Shown: positions 20,398-32,355 of the stretch, one piece after another
Numbering within the stretch: the first letter of the stretch is position 1
Layout: each line of letters opens with the position of its first letter
Source of the DNA: Diplocarpon mali
Lineage: Eukaryota; Ascomycota; Leotiomycetes; Helotiales; Drepanopezizaceae
Direction of reading: 5' to 3'
DNA: 64,000 nucleotides
Assembly (NCBI GenBank): GCA_024741835.1
Contig: JAENRP010000081.1
Coordinates: forward strand, 1-64,000
The notes under the pieces: generated by a model
Databases searched by the model: none
What the model was told of the DNA's origin: nothing
What the model saw: only the letters and a program-made list of their open reading frames with translations
Made by a program: the position numbers and the translations under genes

Positions 20398-22827
20398 TTA
20401 TCGGTTCCCACTCGGACCTTTTGGTGGGTCTCTGACCAGTAACCGGACCTTCCCCTGACCAATCTCATGTCCCTGGCTAAGAATGTCAACTTCTTCTTTC
20501 TCTGCTTCAGGCGCCGTAATCGAAACAGCGACGCCGTTTTTCGAGAAGGATCTGGCGTCAATCCCTAAAATGCCACCGACGTTGTTTCTGTCCCCAGGAA
20601 CGGAGAATTCTCTATAAGCATAACGCCATTCATTGAGGAAGTTTCGAATTGCCTTTCCAACTTTATCCTTGCCATTTTTGCTGTGATGACCGGTGCCGGT
20701 AATAGCATAGACAGGCCTAGTCTCATCTTGGTTTTCCAAAAGAACTTTCTCAAGGTACTCGACAGCCTCTTCAGGATGAAGCCCGTGGAGATCTACATAG
20801 AGCTCTGAGATAGAGGAGCTTCCTTTGTTACGCTCTTCATATAGCTCGCGAGCTGCTTCTCGATGTGCCTTTCGCATCAGATCCTAAATGACGAGAAGTT
20901 CAGTACTTCTCAAGAATGGGGTAGCTTCAAGACAAATCATGCGGATTTTTTTGGGTAACCCGATAAGAAGGTAATGGTCACTCACATTCTCGCTTTGACC
21001 TCGGAGGCTGAGTGCTTTGGCAGCCCGGGCATCGTTGCGATTCCATGCTTGAGCAGCACTGACGTAAAGTTATTGATGTACCTGGAATATACTCAACAAC
21101 GGGGTCCATACCTTTGCAAGAACTTGTTTCTCAGGCCACCGTGCTTGATAGCATCCTGTCTGGCCTTAAGATATGATTTATTGGCCCTTTCTCCAGTCTC
21201 TAGCCAAGGAACATGCTGTGGGCTTGGGATGGCCTGTGCGGTAGCGCTGTTTTCGCCATTGCGAACACTGGCGGAACTCCCATTCCTCCCGATCTTCTTA
21301 ATATCCTGTCTCATTGGGCCAGGAGAAGGTGCCATTTTGACTACCTCGGCGAGAGAGCTAGGCGTGATGTTCTCTTTATGACCGTGGCTGTGACCGCCTC
21401 TCTTGCCATGGTGCTTCTTGCTACCCTTAGTAGCAATCGCACCGAGGGATGGAAATGCTTCCGTGTCGTCCAGGGCAGGAGCTGATGGCATGTTTTCTCG
21501 AGCTTGATGCCGGCTGCTAGGTCGTGATCTCTGACTAGACCCATCACTGCTATACCCGTGCATTCCTTTGAACCCAGGTGGTGGTGGAGTGAAGCTTGCT
21601 CCTTGGTAATTGTCAAAAGCATTCGTCACATTGGCAGGCCACTGGTCCTGGACAGGTTGCAACGAAGGGAAGGCATTGAAGTCTTGGAATTGAAAGCTCG
21701 GCTGCACATTTGGGAGCGGGGGTGTGTTGCTTCCATCTAAAGCTAGGCGGTTCATAAAGTGCGAGGGATCGTGGGAGAATATGCAAGTGCTTCCTGCGAG
21801 ACAATTCCCCTCAACCCAATATCTTTTCTAGTTAGCATCTGCAGAGCGGTACAAATAGCAACACTTACTTGCATATGTGATTGCTAAGATCGTGGCTGAA
21901 CCTACAGTCTGCTCTGAGACACTGCCCGGTGGATAACCAGAACCTGCAGACGACACCACTCCTTTGGCCTCCGGCTGGAGTGATTGGACGGGATACGTTG
22001 GTAGCCATAGATTTACCAATGAGGATGGCATTCCTAGCTTCGGTAACCTGCGCGATAGTTGAGGCATCACCGGCTGGCTCCTCCATGAAAGCCATGATTG
22101 TTGCACTCAGGTCATATCCATTTACAGCAAGAGCTGCCTCAATTTCCTCGTCTGATTTCGAAGGACCAAGAATAGACCTGAGCATATCGTAAGGACTCAT
22201 ATCTGTCTGCTGGTTTTGAGGCTGTATATATTCGGCGGCGGCTGCATTAAGGCCACTTTGCCCCCCCGCAGAAGACGATGTGGTACTTCCAGCATCGTCG
22301 TTCACCAGCCAGTCGACGTTATCACTACCATAATCTCCGTACAAATCCTGCGGAGGAGAGGTCTCGGGAGGAGGGAACTCGTAAGCGTTCAGACTCGGAC
22401 TATGGGGAATGGCTGGAGTAGAAAAGGCAAGTCTAGGAGAAGGACGGGGTGAGGTGAAAGGAGAAGCAGTCGATGACTTGGCTCGATTGAAGGAGGACGG
22501 TACGTATCCTGGGGGCGCAAGAGGACTCACACCCAGGCGAGGAGACGACGATATCGGAGTACCTGAGCTGCCTCGAGGGATTGGCCATGGGGCTGGGGAC
22601 GCTGCTCGGCGTAAGACAGTGTGTCGCATCGGCGGGGGCGAGCTAGGATGTGTCGACGATTCTCGGTATCTCCACAACACATCCAGAACCGCATTGTCGA
22701 GAGAAGTGCCGGCCAAAGTCGTTTCAGCTTTGAGAAATTCCTCTAGCTTGTCTGTCTTCTCTTCGTCTTCGAGGCTCGCGTCTTGAAGCAAGGGGAGACA
22801 GATCTCGTACGTCTCGTCGGACACCAT
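20398..22827 (-). CDS. CUE/CCCH zinc-finger/SMR domain protein
   Basis: Exons 22827-21869, 21822-21112, 21058-20986 and 20883-20398 give 742 aa; introns are 46, 53 and 102 bp. Order of parts: a Ser/Pro-rich N-terminus; a CUE/UBA-like helix bundle (YDMLRSILGPSKSDEEIEAA, around 225-265); paired CCCH fingers (CRFWLSTGQCLRADCRFSH, then after the first intron CKYWVEGNCLAGSTCIFSH); a low-complexity stretch; a basic helix (AWNRNDARAAKALSLRGQ); and a C-terminal Smr domain with VDLHGLHPEEAVEYLEK and TGTGHHS. Smr domains are nucleases or RNA-binding modules, and the CCCH pair also suggests RNA; CUE suggests ubiquitin contact. A role in mRNA surveillance or decay is an inference. The start at 22827 (MVSDETYEI) is preferred because the longer upstream reading is hydrophobic and low-complexity. 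Confidence 0.88.
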
Positions 22828-23098
22828 GTTGATCGGATCCGGCTTTACACCGCAGCAAGTATCCGAGGGGAATATGAGTGGGTATGTATCGCCAGTCTGT
22901 AGACAGAGCCGGGAGGTAAGACAAGGAGGACTCGTGAGGCGGGATTGGGTGGGGTGGGTAAGTAGGTGGTGAAGCCAGGAGTGCGGGCTGAGGAAGGCGA
23001 ACTGCGATAGAAGAACTAAAAGCCAAAGGTTAGGATAGGTAAGGTAGATAGGTAGGGATTCTGAGGTACCTACCGAGGCTTGTAAGAGCGCGCGTATT

Positions 23099-23123
23099 GC
23101 AGAGGGCAGAGGGCAGAGGGCAG
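23099..23123. repeat. GCAGAGG microsatellite
   Basis: Three head-to-tail copies of the 7-bp unit GCAGAGG plus a partial fourth, upstream of the SMR-protein gene. Confidence 0.85.
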
Positions 23124-23644
23124 ACAGCAAGCAAGAGCAGGGCGACGACGAGAGGCGCCTGGCTCTCACATGGCCGAGACAAGATCTTCCGAGAATCTCA
23201 TTATCATGAGAGAGGAGCGATGCTACGAGATGGAACGCAGAGGGAGAGGGTGGTCAGGGGGTGGAGGAGTTGAGGAATGATGAGGTCGGAGGGGGTGCAA
23301 CGTGAGGCTGATGCTGATGCTCTTGGCTCTGGGGGAGGAGACGCCAAGCACTGGTAGGGAATCCGACTACATGATTGGCTGAGACACATGTACTAAACTC
23401 TTGTATGTTGCCTTACAGACCAGGTCAGGTTTACCTGGAGATAAGATAAATCTGGGGTGCACGTGACACGTATATACTTAGTCTGCCAGAAACATTACGG
23501 CAGCAATACGACAGACGACAACATTGAGACAAAGAATCCCCTGGCCAGGCCAGACCAGCCCGCCGTTCAGCAGTCGTGGGATAACATCCATGAGGTCCAG
23601 TATCGACTTCTCCAACGCCCATAGACACGTAGCATACCTTGCCT

Positions 23645-23720
23645 AAGGGTATCCATAAAGTATCCATAAGGTGTCTAAAGTGTCCATAAGATGTCCGTAA
23701 GGTGTTCGTAAGGTGTCCAT
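23645..23720. repeat. Seven-unit 11-bp tandem repeat (AAGGTGTCCAT)
   Basis: Successive units read AAGGGTATCCAT, AAAGTATCCAT, AAGGTGTCT, AAAGTGTCCAT, AAGATGTCCGT, AAGGTGTTCGT and AAGGTGTCCAT. The unit length is mostly 11 bp with 9- and 12-bp variants. The block sits in the divergent intergenic region between the SMR-protein and TVP38-like genes. Confidence 0.9.
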
Positions 23721-24199
23721 ATCCGAGGTCGAGGAGCAAGTTATATTACCCTCCAGGATCGGCACATTCAACCTGACGCCCGCAATGCACTAAAAATGGA
23801 CCATCTACGGCTCCCAACTACGGCCCCCCGCCTTGGACGTCACGTCACCCTGGGGTACGATACTCAGGATCATAGGTTCGGCCTCGAACATTGCCACCTT
23901 GCGACAACATCTTGCCCGTCAACAGCCTCGAACCACAGATCGGATACTTTGGAATGCCTGTTTGCCCTCCATAAAGCTTCTTCTTTGCGGCTAGCTTTCG
24001 AAGCATTCGTTTCGAAAGGCGTCAGACCACCCCTCCACACTTCCAGCAATAAGTAGCTCAGCATCTTCACCAACCCAGCTTTCGAAATTCTCATTTGATC
24101 CGCGAATGTCACATCAAGTCACTCACAACCCATGAGAAGTCACTTCAGCCCGCGCTGCTCACCTCGCTTCGCTGCCTCCGCCGCCATTCAGACCTCGAG

Positions 24200-25414
24200 A
24201 TGCCCGCAGACTATAATTCGGCAGCAAAGGCTCTAGCCCTTCCCATATCCCCAACCGGGTCTCCTTCTCCAGAACGACAGCCTACACGTCCGCCGTGGTC
24301 TCGACAGTCTTCACGTCCATCTTGGTCTGCCCGTATCTCAGCAGGCGCCTCCCACCGCCGCGCCAACTCCTCTCCCTATTCCACCCCGACCCGAAACCAA
24401 TCCTACAAAACCCAAATCCTCAGTTCCGCCAACAGAGTTCAACGCAAAGTCGTCAAGACCTTTCTCGCCCTGACACTGGCACAGCGAGTCGCTGCTGTGG
24501 TGGCAATCATCACAGTTAATGTTTGCATCATCCTGTTTATGGTCTACAATGAGAGGATATTCGGATACCTAGCTCCAGCAGCCAAGAAATGGCACGATGT
24601 AAAGGGAGGGTGGACGATTCTCTGGCTCTTGACTTTCGGGTTATCGTTTCCACCCTTGATAGGCTACAGCACGACGATCACGATAGCTGGCTTCGTTTAC
24701 GGATTCCCAAACGGCTGGTTTATAGTGGCCTCTGCGACGATTGCTGGCTCAACTGCCTCTTTTCTCGCCTCGAGGACTGTACTGTCGAAATACGTGCAAA
24801 AGCTCGTAGGGCAGGATAAGCGATTCGAGGCTTTAGCTCTAACCCTGAAGCATGACGGCTTAAAGATCCTCTGCATGATCAGGTTGTGTCCTCTACCATA
24901 CAGCTTGTCGAATGCAGCCATGTCGACCTTCCCAACCGTCCACCCGCTCTCATTCGCCCTCGCAACAGCACTGACAAGCCCGAAACTGCTGATCCATGTT
25001 TTCATTGGAAGCAGGCTGGCGAGCATCGCCGAGAGCGGCGGAAAGATGGACGGGAAAACGAAAGCAATCAACTATGCCAGTATTATCTTTGGATCCATCA
25101 TGGGAGCCAGTGTCGGATGGATCATATATCAGCGTACGATGTCGAGAGCAAGGGAACTAGAGGCTGAAACGATAGAAGCTGGTACTGTCGAGGGTGCTGT
25201 GGTAGCTGTAGAGGGGAGGGGCTACAGCGATTCGGAACCGGTAGATACCTGCGATGCAGCGGCGCTGATGGGTGATGATGATATTTCATTGTGGGATAAT
25301 GACGGTAGTCGAGATGCGACGTATCGTGACAATATTTCTGATGAGGAGGATGTGTTTGCGAGCGGGGATGTCAATGAGGAACCCGGGCTGACACATCCAA
25401 AGACTAGATTATGA
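24200..25414 (+). CDS. TVP38: Tvp38/TMEM64-family Golgi membrane protein (VTT domain)
   Basis: 404 aa from the Met at 24200 ([10 protein letters not shown]); an in-frame Met at 24095 would add 35 residues, but that stretch looks like leader. A Ser/Pro/Arg-rich cytosolic N-terminus (about 95 aa) precedes hydrophobic helices beginning [20 protein letters not shown]. The VTT/SNARE-associated core follows: [31 protein letters not shown] and [18 protein letters not shown]. The tail is acidic ([19 protein letters not shown]). Yeast Tvp38 is a Tvp23-vesicle and late-Golgi protein, and the domain relates to lipid scramblases such as VMP1/TMEM41B. Single exon. The family call is firm; the transport role is known only by family. 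Confidence 0.9.
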   Translation: MPADYNSAAKALALPISPTGSPSPERQPTRPPWSRQSSRPSWSARISAGASHRRANSSPYSTPTRNQSYKTQILSSANRVQRKVVKTFLALTLAQRVAAVVAIITVNVCIILFMVYNERIFGYLAPAAKKWHDVKGGWTILWLLTFGLSFPPLIGYSTTITIAGFVYGFPNGWFIVASATIAGSTASFLASRTVLSKYVQKLVGQDKRFEALALTLKHDGLKILCMIRLCPLPYSLSNAAMSTFPTVHPLSFALATALTSPKLLIHVFIGSRLASIAESGGKMDGKTKAINYASIIFGSIMGASVGWIIYQRTMSRARELEAETIEAGTVEGAVVAVEGRGYSDSEPVDTCDAAALMGDDDISLWDNDGSRDATYRDNISDEEDVFASGDVNEEPGLTHPKTRL

Positions 25415-25681
25415 TACTGGAATCCATACCGACTCGCGCGGCCTGGTATCTGTTGGTTGGGGATAGGCGTTCTGTTTGTGACAGGTTTAATTTGACGTGG
25501 AAGCACAGATGGGGATTGCGTAAAGAGTAATGTTCAGAAGTATGAAATTCTTCTCGAATGTTATTCCATTTGGTATCATTGTAGCAACGCTCAAATTGAA
25601 TGGTAAAAGGACGCCCTAGAGAAATTCCGAACCCGAAAGAAACGCTTATGGCAGACACGCTATACAAAATATATTTCGCAT

Positions 25682-27390
25682 CTAGGGCACATCCTTGTAC
25701 TGCTGCATGAAAGTGATTGCCTGCTCTATTGGGTAACCAATGAAAACAGGCCCCGTGAATGTCATCGGAGGAAGACCTCCGGACTTCAGCACCTCGGAAG
25801 ACTGGATGAATATAGGTTGAGGTTGATAATTCGGTGCAGCTTGTGGCTTCGAGGCTTGTGGGAGTGGTGACACGGTAGCTTCCTTCGTTCCATCCGTCGC
25901 TGCAGCATGCGGGAACGGGCATTTGCCAGCAGGTCTCTCTTGAGGTGAAGGCGGTGTTGATTTGTTCTCGACCATTCTTGTACCTCGTTCAAACGGACAC
26001 TTCCCCATCGGTCGTGGCGTACGCTCTGCGGACACAGGAGCCGGTGGAGGCGATACTGGTCTTTGGCCTTCAGGCGGTTCGAAAATCGGTACCGATATGC
26101 CCCATGGTCGGCTTGGTGACTCTCCTACTCGAATCTCTTTCAATGGTCTATCAAACCTGCTTTCCCTGTCATCTTCCTCTTTCTCTGGAGCGGCCTCATG
26201 CTCTTCTGGTTCAACTCCATCCGCACTAATAGCGTGGGCCCAGTTTTCCACCCGCTGATTTGAGGTTCTCTCAAGCTCCAAAGCCTCCTCTTCCTCTTTG
26301 GTGGGCAGCATAGGTTGATGTTTCTGACCTAGTCCCTGGATCATGCTGACAAGGTTTCCATACTTCGCATCTAGCTTCCTAATATCATCTTCGTTTCTCT
26401 GGTAACGCTTTACACATACTTCGTGGCTTCGGGGGATCTCATGTTTGTGGGATTCAAAGTATTGAGCAATTTCCTCGGGAGAATGTTGATTCATGTATCG
26501 AATCGGACATTTCGCAGCGGACCCAGTGGCGGATGGGGGAGGAGAATTCATATTCTCCGCACACAAAGCTGCACATATGGGGTCCCCGGATTGGTGACGC
26601 GTCAGATCCCTCACATCTGATGGGGTCAAGGGCCGGTCTAATTCTTGGGAACCAGAAGTCTGCGATTGGCGAGGATCCATCGCGGCGTTCGTACGGGTTT
26701 CCGGACGAGAGAAAGGGCACAACAATAAGCTTTTTCTCCCCTCAACGGTAAAGTCTTGCTCAAGTACAGTTGACAGTGATGTCTTCTGTGCCGAGTACCT
26801 CACATTACTACTATCCCCAGATGTACTTCTCCCGCTAACTGTAGATCCGGTTGACTTCCCTGTCACAGCCACCAGACGACGTGCAGCGCGTCGGCCGTCT
26901 CTTATTGCGACTGCTGTCTGCTGCTTTGAAAAGATATTTTTTCGTTGCGGAAGCGGGACAAGACCGGTTTGGTCGGGTGCAGAAGTTTGCACATCAGGAG
27001 GAAGTTGGAGTTTAGCTAGAGTGTTTGAGATCTCCAAATCACCTGAAGCATATTTGTCTGCCAGCTCTTGGTACTATATGGCCTGATCAGTAAACGATGC
27101 TTAGGCTAGAAATCAACAATTTCAGATGGAGAAAATATATCAGGATACATGGTGTTTGTCTGTCGTCACTACCATAGGCAGCTCCAGATCTAGAGCTAAT
27201 TTTTTTTCATCATATTGCAGCGAGAGAGGAAGAAAGATAGATCTGTACTCACTAGCTCGTGTGCAAAGCGGAGTTTGTGCTCCAAGATCTGCTTTCGATC
27301 GCTCAAAAGCTGAACCTCATCTGCGAGAATATTAAATTTATTTGTTAGGGTTCTGACAAGCTTGTCAAGTTCAATGTCATTTACGGGCAT
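25682..27390 (-). CDS. Conserved protein of unknown function with four Cys-Pro motifs
   Basis: Exons 27390-27253 and 27073-25682 (intron 179 bp) give 509 aa, starting MPVNDIELDKLV; a Met at 27474 would add 28 residues. The N-terminus (about 1-60) looks like a coiled coil (LTNKFNILADEVQLLSDRKQ, then YQELADKYASGDLEISN). A central block, CPIRYMNQHSPEEIAQYFES followed by HEIPRSHEVCVKRYQRN and YGNLVSMIQGLGQKH, appears well conserved. The remainder is disordered, with an acidic stretch and a C-terminal ordered tail (TFTGPVFIGYPIEQAITF). Four Cys-Pro motifs (LCPFS, KCPIR, KCPFE, KCPFP) resemble heme-regulatory motifs. I do not recognise the family and give no function. Confidence 0.75.
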
Positions 27391-28619
27391 GTTGCACCGA
27401 GAAGGAGGTAGTGGACGCTCCGTTGAATCCAGAGTGGGATGAGCAGAACAGAGCCTGACGCGAAGCTGCAGCAAAGAAACTGAAATCTGGACCCAAATTC
27501 TGACAAAGCATAATGTTCAGTCTACGCTAGTTTTAATGCCTTGGCACAAAACGCCGAAGCTATACCACAGTGAAGCTACATGGATAATGCAATGCTCGGG
27601 TTGTTGTACTTGTCATGCAATACTTGGCGGAGTGCGTAGCTGGGTTTGAATTTTTCTGTAAGAGATTTCAATAGGCAAGAAAGTAAATTTCGAACTGTCT
27701 GAGGCGCGAGCCACGAAGCTTTAGCTGTAGAAGGGGAAAAGGGGAGAGGTAGAAGGGGATGGAAGACAAATTAACCAAGGTCTGATGCAGGATTGAGGAA
27801 AGAAATAGTGCAAATAATGCAAAGCCAATTAACTTTGCTCAACTTAAATTTCAGATCCTTTCCCCCCACACATCTCACATCGGAGTGATTTGAGCTTGAG
27901 AACTGGGCGGTGGGTAAGATGCACAACTAAGACACGTTTTTTAAATAGTTCAAACTTCTGTCATTCAATCCGTGCCTTAGTCACCGGCATGACTGATCAT
28001 TTCCCTTATTGCACCAAAAAGATAGACAATTGCTCTTCGCTCAAGTGAACTGTATTCACAAGTGATGTGATTGTTTAGATTCTTGTTACGGGATTAGAAA
28101 AATTACATGTTATCGATATACAAATGTCCAGGGACCCCACCTCGACAGGGGAGAACGCCTTAACTCCACAATGATAGATGGTGACGATAATATTCCGACC
28201 CTTTCAATCGACCCATGGTAAATCATCCCGTCAGCGTGTAGACTTTTAATATCATCAACATCGACATCCTCTCCTTCCCGGCTTTGGCTACATTTCCCTT
28301 ATCCTACTGCTCCTACTGTAGTGTTTGTTCCCTCCGAAGACCCCGCTGCCGTCCCAGACTAAACAGCATCAGGGTTTCTCGCAGCCTTGCAGAACAGAAT
28401 TCTTTGACGCACAACCTCAAGCCAGACAGACATCACTCACTTGGAGAGATTCTCGGCCTCCTAGGACTAGCATACTCTACCGCGCCGCCATATTTCGACA
28501 TTTGCAAGTCTCGCAAAAGCGTTCCATCTAGCTCATAATCTTTCTAGGACCTTCTGAGTTCTTGCAGCTGCGCCCCTTTGGATGCGTCGCCGGTATTTAA
28601 AAAGACTCACGTCGGGAAA
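27391..28619. other. Divergent intergenic region
   Basis: 1.2 kb between the head-to-head Cys-Pro-motif gene (-) and F-box gene (+). Two overlapping plus-strand ORFs of 68-84 codons (28284-28538) lie in the likely leader of the F-box gene and have no features. No RNA gene was recognised. Confidence 0.55.
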
Positions 28620-31600
28620 ATGAATGCCAATGGCCTCTTGTACACTGAGGAAGATTTGAAGAGGTTATCGCCTCGATCTGTGCCAGTAGCTATACCAGCT
28701 TTTAACAAGCTTCCGAATGAGATTATTGAGCTGTAAGCTTCAGTAACCTACAAGCTTAAAGTAGAACCGTACTCACGTTGCTACTAGGATACTGCAAGTT
28801 GCGAGTCCGAATACATTTGCATCCCTGATTGTGCTGAATCGAAAATGGAGAATAGTATCGCAGCAGGCCCATCTCTATGCCCACCATTTATCTCGGTGCC
28901 CCTCATACGCGGCCGCGCATCGAGGGATACCAATCTTAGCGGACGAAGAAAACCTGGCAAACCTTCGTCGACTCTTCGCACGTGAAACAAAACGAAACCT
29001 ATTTGATGCGTATTTGCGACCGCGAGAGACTATCATCAACTTGGTCTCCACGTCAATTTCCTCAACCTCGGCTCCTCGAGGAGAAGCCTTCCATTTTAGC
29101 CTTTCACCCCAGGGCCATTATATTCTGGCGTATAATTCCTCTCGAATTAACGTAATAGAAGTGACTGGTCCCGATATTGCGATCAAGAGGGAGCTCAAGA
29201 TATTACGAAGGCCTGTCGCAACCACCATTACCGATGATGGGCTTCTGCTGGCTGTGCTTTCAACATATTTACAAGTGGACCTATATGACTTGTCCGGCAA
29301 GTGCGCGGGACATACTCGTGCTATTGCGTTGGATCATACACCTCGGACAATTGCTTTGTCTCCAGATGGCTCTGTACTTGCTGCTGCGTACGAGTCTGGG
29401 GTGGAGATATGGTCTTTGGACCCGAGTTTTGCGAGCACGGACAGACGATCTGTCAAATGCTATGCTGCAGACTCGCTGTCTTTCTCTCGAGATGGAACGC
29501 AGCTACTTGGCACAACCATGCAGTCTCGATATCCAAGCACGGTTATCCTCACAGCGCCCTACTATGATCCTGGCGGGAGTCTGCCCGACGACAGTATCAG
29601 CTCTCTATGGACGACATCAATTCTCTTCCCAAACGGCAGTCGAGACTGCAGTCATGCTGCTTTACTTCCTAATTCCTCTGGCCGAGAAGAGAGCTGGGCT
29701 TTCACTTATGACCGCGTGTTCGAGACGTTTCGAACCGTTCGAGTTGATGACCTCAGGACTGGAACGACATATTGCACAGGGCCCATCGCCGACTTTCCGT
29801 GCGCCTCTCGACTTCTACCAAGTACGTTGCCAGCAGTAAGCGAATGCGGCCACCTTGTAGCCTCAGGATTTCAAGGTGCAATTTGGCTCTATGGAATTCC
29901 AGAAGATCTTGCGGCGCTGCCGAATGCTAAGGACAGTCCGACCGGCAGTCCAGAGATCGGGGTAAGCACATCCTCAACCTATCTTGGGCGACGAAATAGC
30001 GCGCCTTCGTTGAGGTCCATCAACAGGTATCGAGATAGCTTGAGCAGATCCCCGCAGTGGCAGCTACTTGGTGACAAGTTCAAAAACACGTTTGTGGAAG
30101 GTCGTATGGTTGGATGGCTTGATCGAGTGAGTGCCTTAGCCTGGGTCAACGGGCAGTCTGGAAAGCTTTTTGGGGACAGGCTTGTTGCAGTCGCCCCGGG
30201 CGTGGAGGCTCGCGCCAATATCGAAGATGATGGCATGGATGCTGTTGACGGGGGTCGCATATCATTATTGGATTTCAATTACAACACTTCGGATGGTGTG
30301 AAAACCATTGTCACTATCGAGGTTGGATTGAACGAGCCAGAGATATTGGAAGAGAAGCATAGAGCTCTAGAAGTGGAGGTTGCAACTTTGAGAAGACGAA
30401 CCGTTGCGGAAAGACGGGATAACCGGTACCTTGTCTCTCAGTCAGCAGCTGCGCCTCGTTCTCCACGTCTCAAACCCCCTATGTCAACCATCCGGGATCA
30501 AAGCGACCCATTTGAGCTTCGTTCTCCTAACCCACTAGCGAGAAACCCAAGTCAACAAACAACTTCATCCGAACGATCGGAGACCGCCTCTTCCCTGGAT
30601 GATGATGATCAGGATGCATTCGACGCTCCATATTCCCACACCAACCCACGGTCTGGTACCACACTACGTAGGGCAGCAACGGCTGCCGCGGCGAATAGGA
30701 GATTTCGCCCCACACTACCAGAGCACGTCGAGTATCGACGAGCAGATGGAAGGGACGAGCATCCTCATGAAAGTGACGCGGACAACTGGGTACCGCCCCC
30801 TCCTCCATACTCTCGGCATTCTCTTTCGCTATTACCGGAGCATATAGAGCGATATCTGCTAGCTGAGGCTGCCGCCGCGTCACCAGAACGCTCAAGAACT
30901 CATCGTGCTTCTAGTTTCGACTTTTCTGGCCTGGATTCTTGTTCATTGCATCGGTCTCGCACAATTGCAACAATGGAATCCTCCAGTACAGTGGAGTCTC
31001 GCAGGTATCGCTGTCAGTTGCAAAGGTCTCTGAGCGACCTTGCAAACATCACCTCAGATCACCCGCCATCCGACGAAGGCCCCAGACCTGTCACATATCC
31101 TGCTTCTAATGATTTTGACGACCTCTATGATGTCTCTCCTCAAGCATCCTCACCGCCGTCCCCTCGTCCTCGAAGTATTAGAGTGAACCACATTCTTGAA
31201 ACACCTGTCGTGGCACAGATCTACACACCTAATGCACCCAGCTCGTCAAACCCGCCCCCAGTGATGCTCGCGAATTCGCAACAGCCAGTTTTGTCCATTA
31301 CACCATCTGCACCGCCAAGAGAGACGCTCGGGCAATCTGAAGGTGCAGTCAACATGAAATACGGAGGAGACTTGGGGCTGAAAGTAGAAAATGTGCCTAC
31401 CTCCTCCGGACAACCAAGAGAACCATCTGAAGCAGCTTGGACAATCAAGCCTGCTCCGGTAGCACATGCTCGAACGGAATCTCAAGGGGAAAATCAACAT
31501 CTCAACAAACAAGTGCCACCAACATCTGATAGTCATTGTTTAACTGTGCCGTCTCCAACGATGCCTAACCCCCAGGCCCAGCAACTAAACAGAGCTTCAC

Positions 31601-32355
31601 AGCCAAATCCTCCGAGACGGAACGAAATACTTCCTGCCGCCATATTACCACCCCGGGACACTTTTGGGCAATCGATGCCAGCCTTAAAGCCGCCGGAGGC
31701 AGCTCCAGCTTCATCCAAGTCACAAACCTCTACCTTATCATTACCTAGCGCGGACCAGCTTGCTCGCCTCAACAGCCGCCAGGGACGTCCTGCTAGATTG
31801 ACAGACCCTCGTCGTGCGTCGATTGGTTCAAGTAGAGATCGAGGCGCGATGCAAAATACTGCACCAAGGCTAACACTCGTTCAAGCTTCCAATGATAGCC
31901 AAGCATCCCGCGGCGCTGTTGGTGCCTTTGGTCCTTCCCCACAGCGATACGGCCAAGGAAACTCCTCTCAAGGCAGCCCTTACTCGCCACCCTCTCGCCG
32001 TTCTAGCAGCACTGGTTACAACCTAAACACATCATCTATTTCTCTCAATCTACGGCCTCCTATGTCACGGCTCGAGACCATCCACAGTCAATCCTCTGCC
32101 AACGGCGGTGAAGCCTCTCTCTACCTCAACCAAAATACAGTCATGGGCAGCCAACGATCCGGTCATTCCGAGAGGCGTACAGTGAAGAACATCCAATACG
32201 CTAAGAAGAAAGGCTGGAGAGCTATTCGCCAGGAGAAGAAGAATGATAGGCTTGGTGACGGCGCAAGTAGTGTCGAGTGGACTGGTATCTCGAGGGACTC
32301 GGACGGCAGGCCTCTGCAGGGAGAAAAGAAATACGGCAGATGCGCGATTATGTAA
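28620..32355 (+). CDS. F-box protein with WD40-like repeats and C-terminal CaaX box
   Basis: Exons 28620-28732 and 28788-32355 (intron 55 bp) give 1226 aa. The F-box spans the junction (about 24-65): IPAFNKLPNEIIEL, then ILQVASPNTFASLILLNRKW. Residues about 100-500 look like a beta-propeller with repeating elements such as HFSLSPQGHYILAYNSSRIN, TTITDDGLLLAVLSTYLQV and TIALSPDGSVLAAAYESGVE. The second half is disordered, Ser/Pro-rich. The last four residues are CAIM, after KKYGR, a good farnesylation (CaaX) signal, and basic clusters (KKKGWRAIRQEKKND) lie just upstream. F-box proteins recruit substrates to SCF ubiquitin ligases; the tail suggests membrane anchoring. The substrate is unknown. 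Confidence 0.88.

Larger units (their letters stand above)
22828..24199. other. Divergent intergenic region with two tandem repeats
   Basis: 1.37 kb between head-to-head genes (SMR protein on -, TVP38-like on +). It carries a short GCAGAGG repeat, a seven-unit 11-bp repeat, and pyrimidine-rich leader sequence upstream of 24200. Open frames that run into either gene from here begin in low-complexity sequence and are not taken as coding. Confidence 0.55.

Noticed and set aside
22828..23169. 114-codon N-terminal extension of the CUE/CCCH/SMR protein
   Set aside because: It is open but hydrophobic and repetitive and includes part of the GCAGAGG microsatellite. The Met at 22827 starts the protein-like sequence.
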